Below, in pieces: positions 23,016-32,170 of a stretch of 64,000 nt of DNA. The DNA comes from Phyllobacterium sp. 21LDTY02-6 (GTDB lineage Bacteria; Pseudomonadota; Alphaproteobacteria; Rhizobiales; Rhizobiaceae). Below the pieces are notes generated by a model. The model was not told the DNA's origin and made no database searches. It saw only the letters and a list, made by a program, of their open reading frames with translations. A program made the position numbers and the translations under genes. The first letter of the stretch is position 1. Each line of letters starts with the position of its first letter. The stretch lies in the NCBI RefSeq assembly GCF_023554255.2, contig NZ_JAMJWD020000003.1:496001-560000 (forward strand), given 5' to 3'.

Positions 23016-24287
23016 TTACCCGCCGAGTGGAAGTCTATCGCGTTGTTCGTTAAGCAAGCCATCGAGCGTGCCGAAATGGCCGTCCCAGTGCTGCACGATG
23101 TGTGGCCTCTGCCGCCGCTCATACCGGGCATGGGCCTCGATAGCCTCGCGCCAGCCCCGGCCGTCGAGCGGATCGAGATAAAGCGCGTTGTCGCCCGCGA
23201 CCTCCCGATGCGAGGCGATATCGGAGGCTATGATCGTTGTCCCCATCGCGCGGGCTTCGGCAACCGGCATTCCATAGCCTTCGACGAAGGTAGGAGAGAG
23301 CAGGGCGGCGGCACCGGCCATCAATTCGGCGAGGGCCGTATCGCCGAGGTTCGGCGCCTCGATGACGGCGTTGCGCAATTGGGGGCAGCGATCGAGCGTG
23401 GCGAATACCTGTGCGTTCTCCCAGCCGCGCTTGCCCGCAATGACGAGCCGGGGCACGTCGTCACCATGGGCATCCACCATGGCGCGCCAGGTCTGGAGCA
23501 GCAATATGTGGTTCTTGCGCGGCTCTATCGTGCCGACGACCAGAAAATAGGGCCGTCTGGTAGCGTGTACCGCGGCGTTCGGTCGGCGAAAGCTGGCTTC
23601 GACACCCGGCGCAAGCACCTCGATCGGAGGCGTCGGCTTGCCCCGCTCCTCGGCGAAAGCCCGGAAGGAGCGCGCCGTAGCCTGCGAATTGCACAGGACA
23701 AGCCCGGCATGGCGCAGGATCGTTTCCATCCTCTGCAGATGCCGCATCGGTTCGTTGGGGCGCACGAACTCCGGATGGGTCAAGGGTATGAGATCATGCA
23801 CGTAGAATACGCCATTGCGCTTCTGCCGCTCCAGCCAGTTGAAGGCCGCAGGCCGGTGAAGGTTGGTATGCGACACATGGAGAAGCGAGGCCCCAGCGGC
23901 AAACTGGTTGGCGGGAAGAATTGTGCGTAGAGCCTTGCCCGCTCTCCTGCTCCAGGAATGGAGCGTGCGACCGGCTGGCGAAATGGAAGCGGATTTGATT
24001 TTTGGCCACGGCGCCTCGCCATCGATCGCGGCGAATATCCGCTGCAGCTCCTCCGTCTGGAGCGGGTTCAAACCCGCGGCACTCCAGCGATGTGCCAATG
24101 CCGAGATCAGCTCGGTTGCGCGCGTTCGCGCAATCTCGATCGGGCGATTGCGCCCGATCTCCAGAAAGTGCGAGCTTCGCTTCTGCGCCCAGTTCGCATA
24201 CTGAAGCTCGAATCGGTCGATGCCGGTCGGCGTCGAGAAATGCGACCGTCCGATGAGGCGGGAAATATCCATTGCAATTGCATTCAT
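23016..24287 (-). CDS. Glycosyltransferase family 4, capsule operon
   Basis: 423 residues. The C-terminal GT-B half has the typical YFLVVGTIEPRKNH, LVIAGKRGW and LLSPTFVEGYGMPVAEARAMG stretches (the E-x7-E acceptor region), so a retaining GT4 transferase is clear. The N-terminal half starts MDISRLIGRSH-STPTGIDRFE. It probably adds a hexose in capsule assembly in the cytosol. The ATG at 24287 overlaps the kpsC stop as ATGA; the open frame has three further residues upstream that I do not use. Confidence 0.88.
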   Translation of the reverse strand: MNAIAMDISRLIGRSHFSTPTGIDRFELQYANWAQKRSSHFLEIGRNRPIEIARTRATELISALAHRWSAAGLNPLQTEELQRIFAAIDGEAPWPKIKSASISPAGRTLHSWSRRAGKALRTILPANQFAAGASLLHVSHTNLHRPAAFNWLERQKRNGVFYVHDLIPLTHPEFVRPNEPMRHLQRMETILRHAGLVLCNSQATARSFRAFAEERGKPTPPIEVLAPGVEASFRRPNAAVHATRRPYFLVVGTIEPRKNHILLLQTWRAMVDAHGDDVPRLVIAGKRGWENAQVFATLDRCPQLRNAVIEAPNLGDTALAELMAGAAALLSPTFVEGYGMPVAEARAMGTTIIASDIASHREVAGDNALYLDPLDGRGWREAIEAHARYERRQRPHIVQHWDGHFGTLDGLLNEQRDRLPLGG

Positions 24288-26398
24288 CGCGACCACCCCA
24301 TTCTGTTTGCCAGCACTCTTGGCAGGGACCGGCGCGGCCCGCCGCCGCTGGAAATTTCATCGATGACGTCTTCGACCTCGCAAGGCAGGTTCGTGCGAGC
24401 CGAGATGTAGTGCGGATAGATGATCAGGGCGCCCGCTATCAGCGCTTCGAGCGAAAGCTCTCGCCGGGGCCGCAGCGGCGTCACAGAATCGACGGTCAGG
24501 CCCCAGCCGGAATAGAAGGGCAGGCCATGGCACCAGACCGGCCGCTGGCGCAGAAGCGCCTCGAAGCCGATCTGCGAGGTGGCGACGTGAACCTCGTCGC
24601 AAACATGCAGCAAGTGCTCGATGCGGACATCATTGACGGTGAGATCGGCCAGCCGTGCCAGCAGATCTGACGGTGTGGGCGGGCCGCGCCTTCCGGCGAC
24701 GATATCGGGATGCTCCTTGAATATGATGAAGTCATCCGGCCGCTGCGCCCGCACGTTCTGCAACAGGTCGCCATTGCCGATGGCATTGGTCAGACCGTAG
24801 CGGAGCGATGCATCGCCGGGAACCTGGCCCGCCACGAGGATGATGCGCCGCCCGGCAGCCAGACGGCGATAATCGACGTCAGGCCCTGCCGGCAGATTGT
24901 ACTTGGTGATGCCGAGTTGAAGGATACGTTGCTGCAACCGCCCGGCCCGGGCGAGCAGGGCAGGCTGGAAATCGGTTTCAAGCAGTAACTTCTCAAGCCC
25001 GCTCTGACGCGTGGCATCGAAATAGACGGCGTCGCGGTCGATGCAGAGAGACGAGGCCGGGACAAGCCTCGAGCCGAGCCCGGACGAGCGGACGAAGCCA
25101 TCCTCAAGCCGCAGCAGCGGCGCGGGAGCGAGCGTTCCGTCCGCCCGCAGGTCGTCATTGCCCCAACGAACGAGATAGTCCGCCTGTCTCACGGCGGCAT
25201 TGCCGGGTTTGCTGCGAGCAAAGCGCACATTGGACAGGGGGCTTTCGAGAAACCGCCGCACGGTGTGCCGCTTGTGCCTGGCTATGCCGAGGCAAAGATA
25301 GGTTCCGCGCAGGCCCAACGCGCGCCGCCGCCAGGCGATCAATCGCTCGGTCGCCTGTTCGGGCGTCGTCGGTGCTACTTTGACGGGATCGACATAGCGC
25401 GGATAGTGCAGAAGCGTCGCAGCGGCAAACTGGTCGATCGATGGGCTGCCGGTCCGCCGGGCAAAAGCGCGGCGGGCACAGGCATTGGCGGCGCGATCGA
25501 TCGTGAGGCCCCATCCGGCATAGAACGGCACGCCAAAGGTCGTTACAGGCATGCCGCGGAGCAATGCGTCATATCCAAGCTGACTCGAGACGGTCCATAC
25601 CTCGTCCACCACATCGAGCAAGGCATGGGGAGAAATAGTCTCGTCGCAGATAATGGCATTTGGCCGGTATGGCAGATTGCGGAGGTAGCCTGCGGCAAGG
25701 CCGGCGCTTACATCCGGATGCGTCCTGATGATGACGGTCGCATGGGGTACGGACGCCGCCTCGTCATACATCAACCGGAAGGTCTCTTCCGTTGCTCCGG
25801 AGCCGGCGACAGACGAGTCGCCGCGTACCTGGTCTACGAGCAAGATGCGGCGGCGAGATGCGGAGGATGAGAACGCAGGCGCTCTGTCCGGCAGATGATT
25901 GTATTTGGTCAGCCGCTGTTCAACGACATGGTGCCTGAAGTCGCAGGCCCGCGAAACATCGTTCCAGGATGTGCTTTCGTTGATCAGTTCCTCAAGGCGC
26001 GACGGTGCGCCTGCGTCGAAATGGATGCCGAGATCGTCGGCAATGATGGAGACAGGGGGGGCTCCGGTCTTGCCGAGGCCGACGGAGCGCAGGAAACCGT
26101 CTTCCAGGGCCCAGAAGGGCAGCCGGCGAGTGCCTGCGAGCTTCCGTGCCGTGCGCGCAAGGACCTTGTCGCCCCAGCCGACATAACCGTCGCCGCCGCC
26201 AAATACGTTCTCCGCGGCACCCAGCCTTGCGTCAAGTGCGGCTTCGACGAGCGGAAAGCGCAGCCGCGTTGGCAGAAAGGCGCGCAAGGATGCTCCGCGC
26301 TGCGGCAGCCATTCGGGTCTTGCCATGGAGGCGGCTTCCACTGTTCCGGCGCGGGCATCATGTGGCTGAACAGATGGCAGTGGCGGACGCATATCCAT
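24284..26398 (-). CDS. kpsC: Capsule Kdo transferase KpsC
   Basis: 704 residues, the usual length of two-module KpsC/LipA. Each half carries the same signature: EDGFLRSVGLG with DDLGIHFDA in the first, and EDGFVRSSGLG with DRDAVYFDA in the second; each ends in a region with WGLT (GWGLTIDR and GWGLTVDS). KpsC alternately adds beta-2,4 and beta-2,7 linked Kdo to the lysophosphatidylglycerol anchor of group 2 capsules at the inner face of the membrane. It lies three bases after kpsS. An internal Met at about residue 25 (MARPEWLP) is an alternative start. Confidence 0.93.
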   Translation of the reverse strand: MDMRPPLPSVQPHDARAGTVEAASMARPEWLPQRGASLRAFLPTRLRFPLVEAALDARLGAAENVFGGGDGYVGWGDKVLARTARKLAGTRRLPFWALEDGFLRSVGLGKTGAPPVSIIADDLGIHFDAGAPSRLEELINESTSWNDVSRACDFRHHVVEQRLTKYNHLPDRAPAFSSSASRRRILLVDQVRGDSSVAGSGATEETFRLMYDEAASVPHATVIIRTHPDVSAGLAAGYLRNLPYRPNAIICDETISPHALLDVVDEVWTVSSQLGYDALLRGMPVTTFGVPFYAGWGLTIDRAANACARRAFARRTGSPSIDQFAAATLLHYPRYVDPVKVAPTTPEQATERLIAWRRRALGLRGTYLCLGIARHKRHTVRRFLESPLSNVRFARSKPGNAAVRQADYLVRWGNDDLRADGTLAPAPLLRLEDGFVRSSGLGSRLVPASSLCIDRDAVYFDATRQSGLEKLLLETDFQPALLARAGRLQQRILQLGITKYNLPAGPDVDYRRLAAGRRIILVAGQVPGDASLRYGLTNAIGNGDLLQNVRAQRPDDFIIFKEHPDIVAGRRGPPTPSDLLARLADLTVNDVRIEHLLHVCDEVHVATSQIGFEALLRQRPVWCHGLPFYSGWGLTVDSVTPLRPRRELSLEALIAGALIIYPHYISARTNLPCEVEDVIDEISSGGGPRRSLPRVLANRMGWSR

Positions 26399-26400
26399 GC

Positions 26401-27813
26401 TCAGGTCGCCGTCTCGGGCAGGGATGCTGCCATCGTTTCAGGCTTGCCGATGCCGGGAGCGTTCTCCGGGGCACGCACCGGGAAATCCACCGGCACGATC
26501 TTCAATTGTTCCTGGAACTTGCGGATCGTTCGCCGCGCAGTCGCTTCGATGACCGAACCGACATAGAAGCTGCCATTGACGAGGCTCTCGCGGCGCATCC
26601 TCTCATTGAAGGCCCGGACAACCTCCTGGTCGGGCGCAATGGGCTTCTGCCAGAACGCATCGAGTGTGATCGGCGGCGCGCCCGGCCTGTCGTAATGACC
26701 GGCAAGGCCGGGAGCGTTGTAGAGCGCGTCGCCGAGCGCCAGCAGAGGCTTTCCATGATTGAGCGCCAGCAAGCCTGAGGTGCTGTTCACCGTCACCAGC
26801 CCGAGTGAATGGCGTATGAGCAGGCCGATCGAACCATCATCGACGATATGCACCCTGTCACGGCAGCCAGCGACGCGCGCGAGTTCCGTGGCGAAGGACC
26901 GATAGCTCTTGTGGCCCCGGTCCATGGGGTGGATCTTGATCACCAGATGATGATCGGGTGCAGCAAAGCGGCGGAACGAGCGGATGCTCTCGGTGATGAG
27001 CCGTTCCATGGTCCAGCCACGACCGTGACGCAGCAATTGCTGGTCGTCATGCACCTGGAGAGCCACGACGAAATACTGGTTCTCGCGGTTCTCGATCAGG
27101 TCGAGCATGATCTGGTTGTTTGCCGGGTAATACCGCAACTTGCGATAGAAGTTGCGCGTCCAGAGGATGGCCTCCGACAGAATTCCCCGGTGGCGATGAT
27201 AGGTACTGCCGCGGAAGAATACGGCTCCGAGGGCTTTTGCCAGATAATACCGGATCGCAAAGAATGTCATCGCCCGGAAGAGGTTGCCCTTCACCGGCTC
27301 GACAGGCTCGGCACCCGGATCCGCCGGCCTGGCGGCGGGTGCGCGGCGAAGCGGCGAAAGCGCGTTGTTGCCGCCCCATTCGAGCGTGACGAAATGCGGC
27401 CGGACATAGCCCTCTTCCAGACAGGCAACGGGAATCTCCGCCTGCGCAGCCACGGCCATGGCTTGCCGATGATAGGGCCTGCCATCCCCGAACAGGATGA
27501 TCGCCTCGGGCTTGCGGCCACGAATGAATGTTCTCAGCCAGTCAGTCCAGGCATCGACGCTGCCGGAAAAGTTGAGGCTGTGGCGACCGCCGAAGAACAG
27601 CCGGTCGCCGCCATTGAAATTCACCTTGAGTGTATCGTAACCCGCAGATTCGAGCTGGTTGGCGAGGATCCTGAAGAATGGTCCGACCGGCCCCTGCAAG
27701 AGCAGGATCAATGGTTTCTGGCGCGCGCTCGGATCAATGCTGGGGGTGCGTTCAGGAAACGAAACGATTGTTCCGGATTTCCCTGCCGCCTTTCGCTTGG
27801 TTGTCTCCCCCAC
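26401..27813 (-). CDS. kpsS: Capsule Kdo transferase KpsS
   Basis: 470 residues. The LLLQGPVGPFFRILANQLES motif near residue 36, VNFNGGDRLF and the later VHIVDDGSIGLLIRHSLGLVTVNSTSGLLAL region (in part) identify KpsS/LipB, which adds the first Kdo to the lipid anchor that KpsC then extends. About 30 extra polar N-terminal residues precede the core, and a C-terminal tail of about 50 follows. First gene of the minus-strand operon kpsS-kpsC-GT4-fkbM. Confidence 0.92.
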   Translation of the reverse strand: MGETTKRKAAGKSGTIVSFPERTPSIDPSARQKPLILLLQGPVGPFFRILANQLESAGYDTLKVNFNGGDRLFFGGRHSLNFSGSVDAWTDWLRTFIRGRKPEAIILFGDGRPYHRQAMAVAAQAEIPVACLEEGYVRPHFVTLEWGGNNALSPLRRAPAARPADPGAEPVEPVKGNLFRAMTFFAIRYYLAKALGAVFFRGSTYHRHRGILSEAILWTRNFYRKLRYYPANNQIMLDLIENRENQYFVVALQVHDDQQLLRHGRGWTMERLITESIRSFRRFAAPDHHLVIKIHPMDRGHKSYRSFATELARVAGCRDRVHIVDDGSIGLLIRHSLGLVTVNSTSGLLALNHGKPLLALGDALYNAPGLAGHYDRPGAPPITLDAFWQKPIAPDQEVVRAFNERMRRESLVNGSFYVGSVIEATARRTIRKFQEQLKIVPVDFPVRAPENAPGIGKPETMAASLPETAT

Positions 27814-28120
27814 AGGATGTCAAAGCCCCTTCACAACGCCACATCCGACCGAAAAGCCCAGGGTCGGAATATACATCGGTGTATTTATTCCAGCGGGTAT
27901 GGGGCGTCGCCATACTCATTGCGCCATAACAAGTAAAAAAACGACAGATTGATAAATTTGACGATTTAAGTCTGAATTATTGTTAATATCTATTTCCAAT
28001 GGGACTCATAAATCAGCAGAAATACAAAAATATAATTGAGGCAGTTACTTTTTCACTGTAACGTGGGTAGCTGGGCCAGCTCTGGCATGGCGCAATTTGC
28101 TGAAGGCAATGTAATCGACG
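27814..28120. promoter_or_regulatory. AT-rich divergent promoter region, kpsS / kpsE
   Basis: These 307 bases hold no gene and become strongly A/T-rich after about 27930. TGAATTATTGTT at 27973-27984 matches, with one variable base, elements in the T3SS divergent promoter (13248-13259) and upstream of the second giant gene (48805-48816), in the same orientation relative to the minus-strand gene in each case. GTTAC-N9-GTAAC lies at 28044-28062. No firm promoter boxes. Confidence 0.5.
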
Positions 28121-29323
28121 ATGACGCGTGTCAGTAATAATGATGAATTCATTGATTATGTCGCACTGGTCGACATCAATCGATCGACCGCAGTTCTGCC
28201 GCAGCGTTCTTCATTTCTAGATCGAACGATTGACCTGTTCCGGCGCAACTTGCTGCTTATCGCGATCGTCATCATGCCTGCTGCGCTTGCCTGTCTCTAT
28301 TATGGTTTCGTGGCCGCTGATCAATATGTATCGGAGACGCGCTTCGTCGTCCGCAGTCCGCACAGGAATGCTGCCGGACTGTTGAGCGGCTTCCTGCAGA
28401 GTACGGGTTTCGTGCGGGCGCAGGACGACAGCTATGTCGTGATGGAGTTCATTGAATCAAGGGCTGCTGTCCGCGAACTATCCGATAACAATCAACTACG
28501 GCAGATATTTTCGCGGCCCGAGGGAGATGTCTTCGCCCGGTTCCCGGCTCCGTGGCAATCGCCAACGGAAGAGGCGCTCTACGAACATTATCTGCAATTC
28601 ATCGACGTGGAGACGGATAGCAGCGGCGGCATAACCACCCTCGAGGTCCGGGCGTTTCGCCCCGAGGACGCGCAGCAGCTCGCGCTGGCTTTGCTGGAGC
28701 GCGCGGAAATGTTGATCAACCGGCTCAACGACCGCGCTAGACGCGACGCCGTGCGCTTTGCCGAGATCGAGGTGAAGGATAGCGAGCAGCGGCTGGCCGG
28801 CGTGCAGGAATCGCTTACCGCGTTCCGCAACAGGGTCTCCATGGTCGATCCGGGCAAACAGTCGGCCGCCATGTTCGAAATGATCGCCAAGCTCTCCGAC
28901 GAAGTGGCGCAGAGCAAGGCGCAACTCGCAGCGGTCAGCGAGCAGGCGCCACAGAGCCCGCAGGTTCAATCGCTGCGCAGCAATATCGAGGCAAAGGAAC
29001 GGCAGATCATCGAGGAGCGGGCGAATATCGTAGGCGGGGATGCCTCCATGGCGCCGCTCATCGCCCAATATGAGCAGATATTGATGCAGCGGGAACTGGC
29101 GACGCGCATGCTGGAATCGGCAGCGACGTCGCTGGAAAACGCCCGGCTTGAAGCGCAGCGCCAGCAGCTCTACCTCGAACGCGTCGTCAATCCCAATCTG
29201 CCGGATTATGCGCTCTATCCGAAGCGTATCCGCTCTATTCTGCTGATCCTTTGCCTCAGCCTGGCAGCGTTCTGGATCGCCCGGTTCTTCCGCAACCAGA
29301 TCTACGAGCATTCCGTGACATGA
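28121..29323 (+). CDS. kpsE: Capsule export inner-membrane protein KpsE, copy 1
   Basis: 400 residues: an N-terminal membrane helix (residues 42-62), a periplasmic region rich in coiled coil (about 170-345), and a second helix near the C-terminus (ILLILCLSLAAFWIARFF). This is the KpsE/CtrB/RkpR plan, a periplasmic adaptor linking the KpsMT ABC exporter to the outer-membrane export channel. The motif FARFPAPWQSPTEEALYEHY recurs in the second copy at 30991. It overlaps kpsT by four bases. Confidence 0.9.
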   Translation: MTRVSNNDEFIDYVALVDINRSTAVLPQRSSFLDRTIDLFRRNLLLIAIVIMPAALACLYYGFVAADQYVSETRFVVRSPHRNAAGLLSGFLQSTGFVRAQDDSYVVMEFIESRAAVRELSDNNQLRQIFSRPEGDVFARFPAPWQSPTEEALYEHYLQFIDVETDSSGGITTLEVRAFRPEDAQQLALALLERAEMLINRLNDRARRDAVRFAEIEVKDSEQRLAGVQESLTAFRNRVSMVDPGKQSAAMFEMIAKLSDEVAQSKAQLAAVSEQAPQSPQVQSLRSNIEAKERQIIEERANIVGGDASMAPLIAQYEQILMQRELATRMLESAATSLENARLEAQRQQLYLERVVNPNLPDYALYPKRIRSILLILCLSLAAFWIARFFRNQIYEHSVT

Positions 29324-30051
29324 TGGACAATGGCACGGTCTCGTTCAAGAACACCAACGGCCTGCCGCTGATTTCAGGCGGAACGGCGCCAGCCGGCACA
29401 GGCATGGTGTCGGCACGCAACATCGTGAAGGAATATCCCGTCAATGGCGGTAGTCGCCGGGTGCTCGACGACATCAATTTCACCGTCCGCGCCGGCGAGA
29501 AGATTGCGGTCCTCGGCCATAATGGCGCCGGTAAATCCACATTGGTGCGCCTGATAGCAGGCATGGAACCGCCGACGTCCGGCACTATCACCAGGACGAT
29601 GTCGCTCTCCTGGCCGATCGCATTGAGCGGCGGCTTTGGCGGGTCCATGACCGGCATCGACTGCATGCGGTTTCTTTCGCGCGTCTATGACAAGCCATTG
29701 GAGGAGATCCGCGAATCCGTCGAGACGTTCAGCGATCTCGGCAAATATCTCAAGATGCCGATCAGGACCTATTCCTCCGGCATGCGCGCACGGCTGGCCT
29801 TCGGGCTTTCGCTGGCGATCGATTTCGACTGCTATCTCATCGATGAAGTCGTTGCGGTGGGCGACCAGCGGTTTCAGCGGCGGTCGTTCGAGGAATTGTT
29901 CGTCAAGCGGCGCGACCGGGCCATGATCATCGTCGGTCACAGCCTGGATACGATCGCCGAACATTGCTCGTCGGCCGTTGTGCTCAAGAACGGTCGTGGC
30001 CGTGTCTTTGACGACGTCAAGTTCGCCTTCGACATCTACGCATCATTGTGA
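29320..30051 (+). CDS. kpsT: Capsule ABC exporter ATPase KpsT
   Basis: 243 residues with all ABC motifs: Walker A GHNGAGKST at 66-74, signature YSSGMRARLAFGLSLAI, Walker B CYLIDEVVAVGD and switch His in IIVGHSLD. It powers export of the lipid-linked capsule through KpsM. The paired ATGATG at 29320 overlaps the kpsE stop; the longer open frame lies inside kpsE. It carries about 30 extra residues before the ABC fold. Its permease partner kpsM is 25 bases away but on the opposite strand, which is unusual. Confidence 0.95.
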   Translation: MMDNGTVSFKNTNGLPLISGGTAPAGTGMVSARNIVKEYPVNGGSRRVLDDINFTVRAGEKIAVLGHNGAGKSTLVRLIAGMEPPTSGTITRTMSLSWPIALSGGFGGSMTGIDCMRFLSRVYDKPLEEIRESVETFSDLGKYLKMPIRTYSSGMRARLAFGLSLAIDFDCYLIDEVVAVGDQRFQRRSFEELFVKRRDRAMIIVGHSLDTIAEHCSSAVVLKNGRGRVFDDVKFAFDIYASL

Positions 30052-30076
30052 GGGCGGGATGCGGCAGGATCATCAA

Positions 30077-30883
30077 TCATTCGAACTTCACGTGATCGCG
30101 CACCTGCTCGATGAGGAAGAAGCCGACCGCATTGGTGATGAGGCAGCATGCCAGCAGGTAAGGGACGCTGTAGTGCGCGGTAATCGTGTCGCCGAACGTG
30201 CCCGACCGGAACAGTTCGAAGCAATGGACGAGCGGGACGTAGAGCGCCAGCTTCTGCACCTCGGATGGCAGCCAGGCCACCATGAAGAACATGCCGGATA
30301 TCGGCAGGGTAAGGTACTGGAACGGCGAGATGAGCTTCTCGACGAACTCGAAGATTTCCGCGAGCGCGGCGAGGATGAGCCCGACGCCGAAGGAGAACCA
30401 TGCCATGAAGAACCACCCCGCCATGATCAGCCCGAGGTCGCTATAGGGCTCCATGAAGCCGGCAAGCCGCGTTGCCGTATAGACGACGACGAGGGCGAGA
30501 GTGGTGCCGCCAACTTCGAGGAGTGCGCGCGCCAAGAGAGCGTCGGCAAGGCGAATCTGCCGGTGATACATGAGCGGAAGGTTCTGGCGCAGGCACGAGA
30601 CCAACTGCGAGGACATGTGGCGCCAAAGAGTGAGGGGCATGTATCCGCTCAGCACGAAGGCGATGATCCCGAGGCCATGCGATTCGTGGTGGAGCACAGT
30701 CCACATCGCCATCACGCCGACCGTGAGGATCATCGGCTCCAGTATCAGCCACAGGAATCCGACATTCTCCCGACCATAGCGGGTGATCATCTCGCGCATG
30801 ACCAATGCTCCGATCACGCGCAGCTGCACTCTTATGCCGGCCAGGAAGGATCCGCTTGCGGGTGTTACAGGATTGATGCTCAA
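30077..30883 (-). CDS. kpsM: Capsule ABC exporter permease KpsM
   Basis: 268 residues with six hydrophobic helices and the ABC-2 polysaccharide permease start VMREMITRYGRENVGFLWLILEPM (in part). It forms the membrane half of the KpsMT exporter. It converges with kpsT rather than preceding it as in standard kpsMT operons, and is divergent from the second kpsE copy at 30991, so an inversion has probably split an ancestral operon. Confidence 0.94.
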   Translation of the reverse strand: MSINPVTPASGSFLAGIRVQLRVIGALVMREMITRYGRENVGFLWLILEPMILTVGVMAMWTVLHHESHGLGIIAFVLSGYMPLTLWRHMSSQLVSCLRQNLPLMYHRQIRLADALLARALLEVGGTTLALVVVYTATRLAGFMEPYSDLGLIMAGWFFMAWFSFGVGLILAALAEIFEFVEKLISPFQYLTLPISGMFFMVAWLPSEVQKLALYVPLVHCFELFRSGTFGDTITAHYSVPYLLACCLITNAVGFFLIEQVRDHVKFE

Positions 30884-30990
30884 CGAGACTCTCCATGTTA
30901 TCCGGAAAAGTTAGATCAAGGCTCCAGTAATATCAACCAAAAAATAAATAAAGATATAGAAGTGGTCAGTATAATGTCGGATATATACCA

Positions 30991-32136
30991 ATGACATCTT
31001 TGACATTCACTGATACGTCCCAGAAAATATTCGGAAAGAAGGTAAGCAAGAGCAAGAGGAGTCATATTCTTTTGTTTTTGTTTGTTGTTCTTCCGACGTT
31101 AGCCGTCGCGTTCTATTATGCGCTTATTGCAAGCCCGATCTATGTGTCTGAATCCGCATTCGTGGTGCGCACTGCCGCGCCACCCTCTTCGACGACCTTG
31201 GGATCGGTTCTGCAGAATAGCGGCATTACGCGTTCGCAGGACGATACGTTTTCGGTACAGGAATACATGCGCTCGCGCGATGCCCTTGGGCAGACCGAGA
31301 GCCAGCTGCCGCTAAGGAGCTTCTACGGCCCGGATCAGGCGGACATCATTGCGCGGTTTCCCGCCCCGTGGCAGTCGGGCCTATTCGAGGAACTGTACCA
31401 GTATTATTCCAGGCGTGTTCAGGTCGTTCACAATGATACGACCGGCATAACGATATTGCGCACGTCGGCCTTTCGCCCGGAAGATGCGTTCGCGCTCAAC
31501 AGGAAATTGCTGGAGCTGGGCAGCGACAGGTTGGTGAAGATGAACGAGCGCGCCCGGGGCGATGCCGTTCGCTTTGCGACCATCGAGGTCGAGGCGGCCG
31601 AGAAGCGCATGATAGAAGCGCAGCGCAACATCACCCTGTTTCGCAACAAGGAACTGATGATCGATCCGGGCCTGAATTCGGTTTCGATGGTGGAACTGAT
31701 GAGCCGTATCAGCGCGGAGCTGGCGGTGTCGCGAGCGAGCCTCGCCGAAACGCGAACAACGGCTCCGGATTCGAGCTCTATTCCCTTCATGATGAGCCGG
31801 ATCGACGCGCTCGAGAAGCAGTTGACGGCGGAACGGGGGAAGGTCGCCGGATCGGACGATTCAATTGCACCGCGCATAGCGGATTACGAAGCGCTGATAT
31901 TGCAGCGGGAGTTTTCGAGCAAGGCGCTCCTGGCCGCGCTCGATTCGCTGAAGACCGCGCGCGCGGATGCAAGGCGGCAGCAGCTCTATCTGGAGGTTGT
32001 CGTGCCGTCGCACCTGCCTGACAAGGCGGAACTGCCCCAGGGCCTGAAGAACACGTTCGTCGTCTTTATCGTGGCTGCGGTGGGTTATCTTCTGGTCTGG
32101 CTGCTGGCGACGGCGATTCGCGATCACGAAAGTTAG
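30991..32136 (+). CDS. kpsE: Capsule export inner-membrane protein KpsE, copy 2
   Basis: 381 residues, same plan as the copy at 28121: N-terminal helix (residues 27-47), coiled-coil periplasmic part, and C-terminal helix (TFVVFIVAAVGYLLVWLLATAI in part). Shared strings include ARFPAPWQS, SAFRPEDA/RAFRPEDA and ARRQQLYLE/AQRQQLYLE. The two are clear but diverged paralogues and may form mixed complexes or serve different polymers. The upstream gap is A/T-rich. Confidence 0.88.
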   Translation: MTSLTFTDTSQKIFGKKVSKSKRSHILLFLFVVLPTLAVAFYYALIASPIYVSESAFVVRTAAPPSSTTLGSVLQNSGITRSQDDTFSVQEYMRSRDALGQTESQLPLRSFYGPDQADIIARFPAPWQSGLFEELYQYYSRRVQVVHNDTTGITILRTSAFRPEDAFALNRKLLELGSDRLVKMNERARGDAVRFATIEVEAAEKRMIEAQRNITLFRNKELMIDPGLNSVSMVELMSRISAELAVSRASLAETRTTAPDSSSIPFMMSRIDALEKQLTAERGKVAGSDDSIAPRIADYEALILQREFSSKALLAALDSLKTARADARRQQLYLEVVVPSHLPDKAELPQGLKNTFVVFIVAAVGYLLVWLLATAIRDHES

Positions 32137-32170
32137 GCGAGACGGGATGCCGGATGGCCGAGACGCTCGT

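Noticed and set aside
23016-24296. Start of the GT4 gene at 24296
   Set aside because: ATG 24287 overlaps the kpsC stop as ATGA, matching the coupling style of the other genes in this operon.
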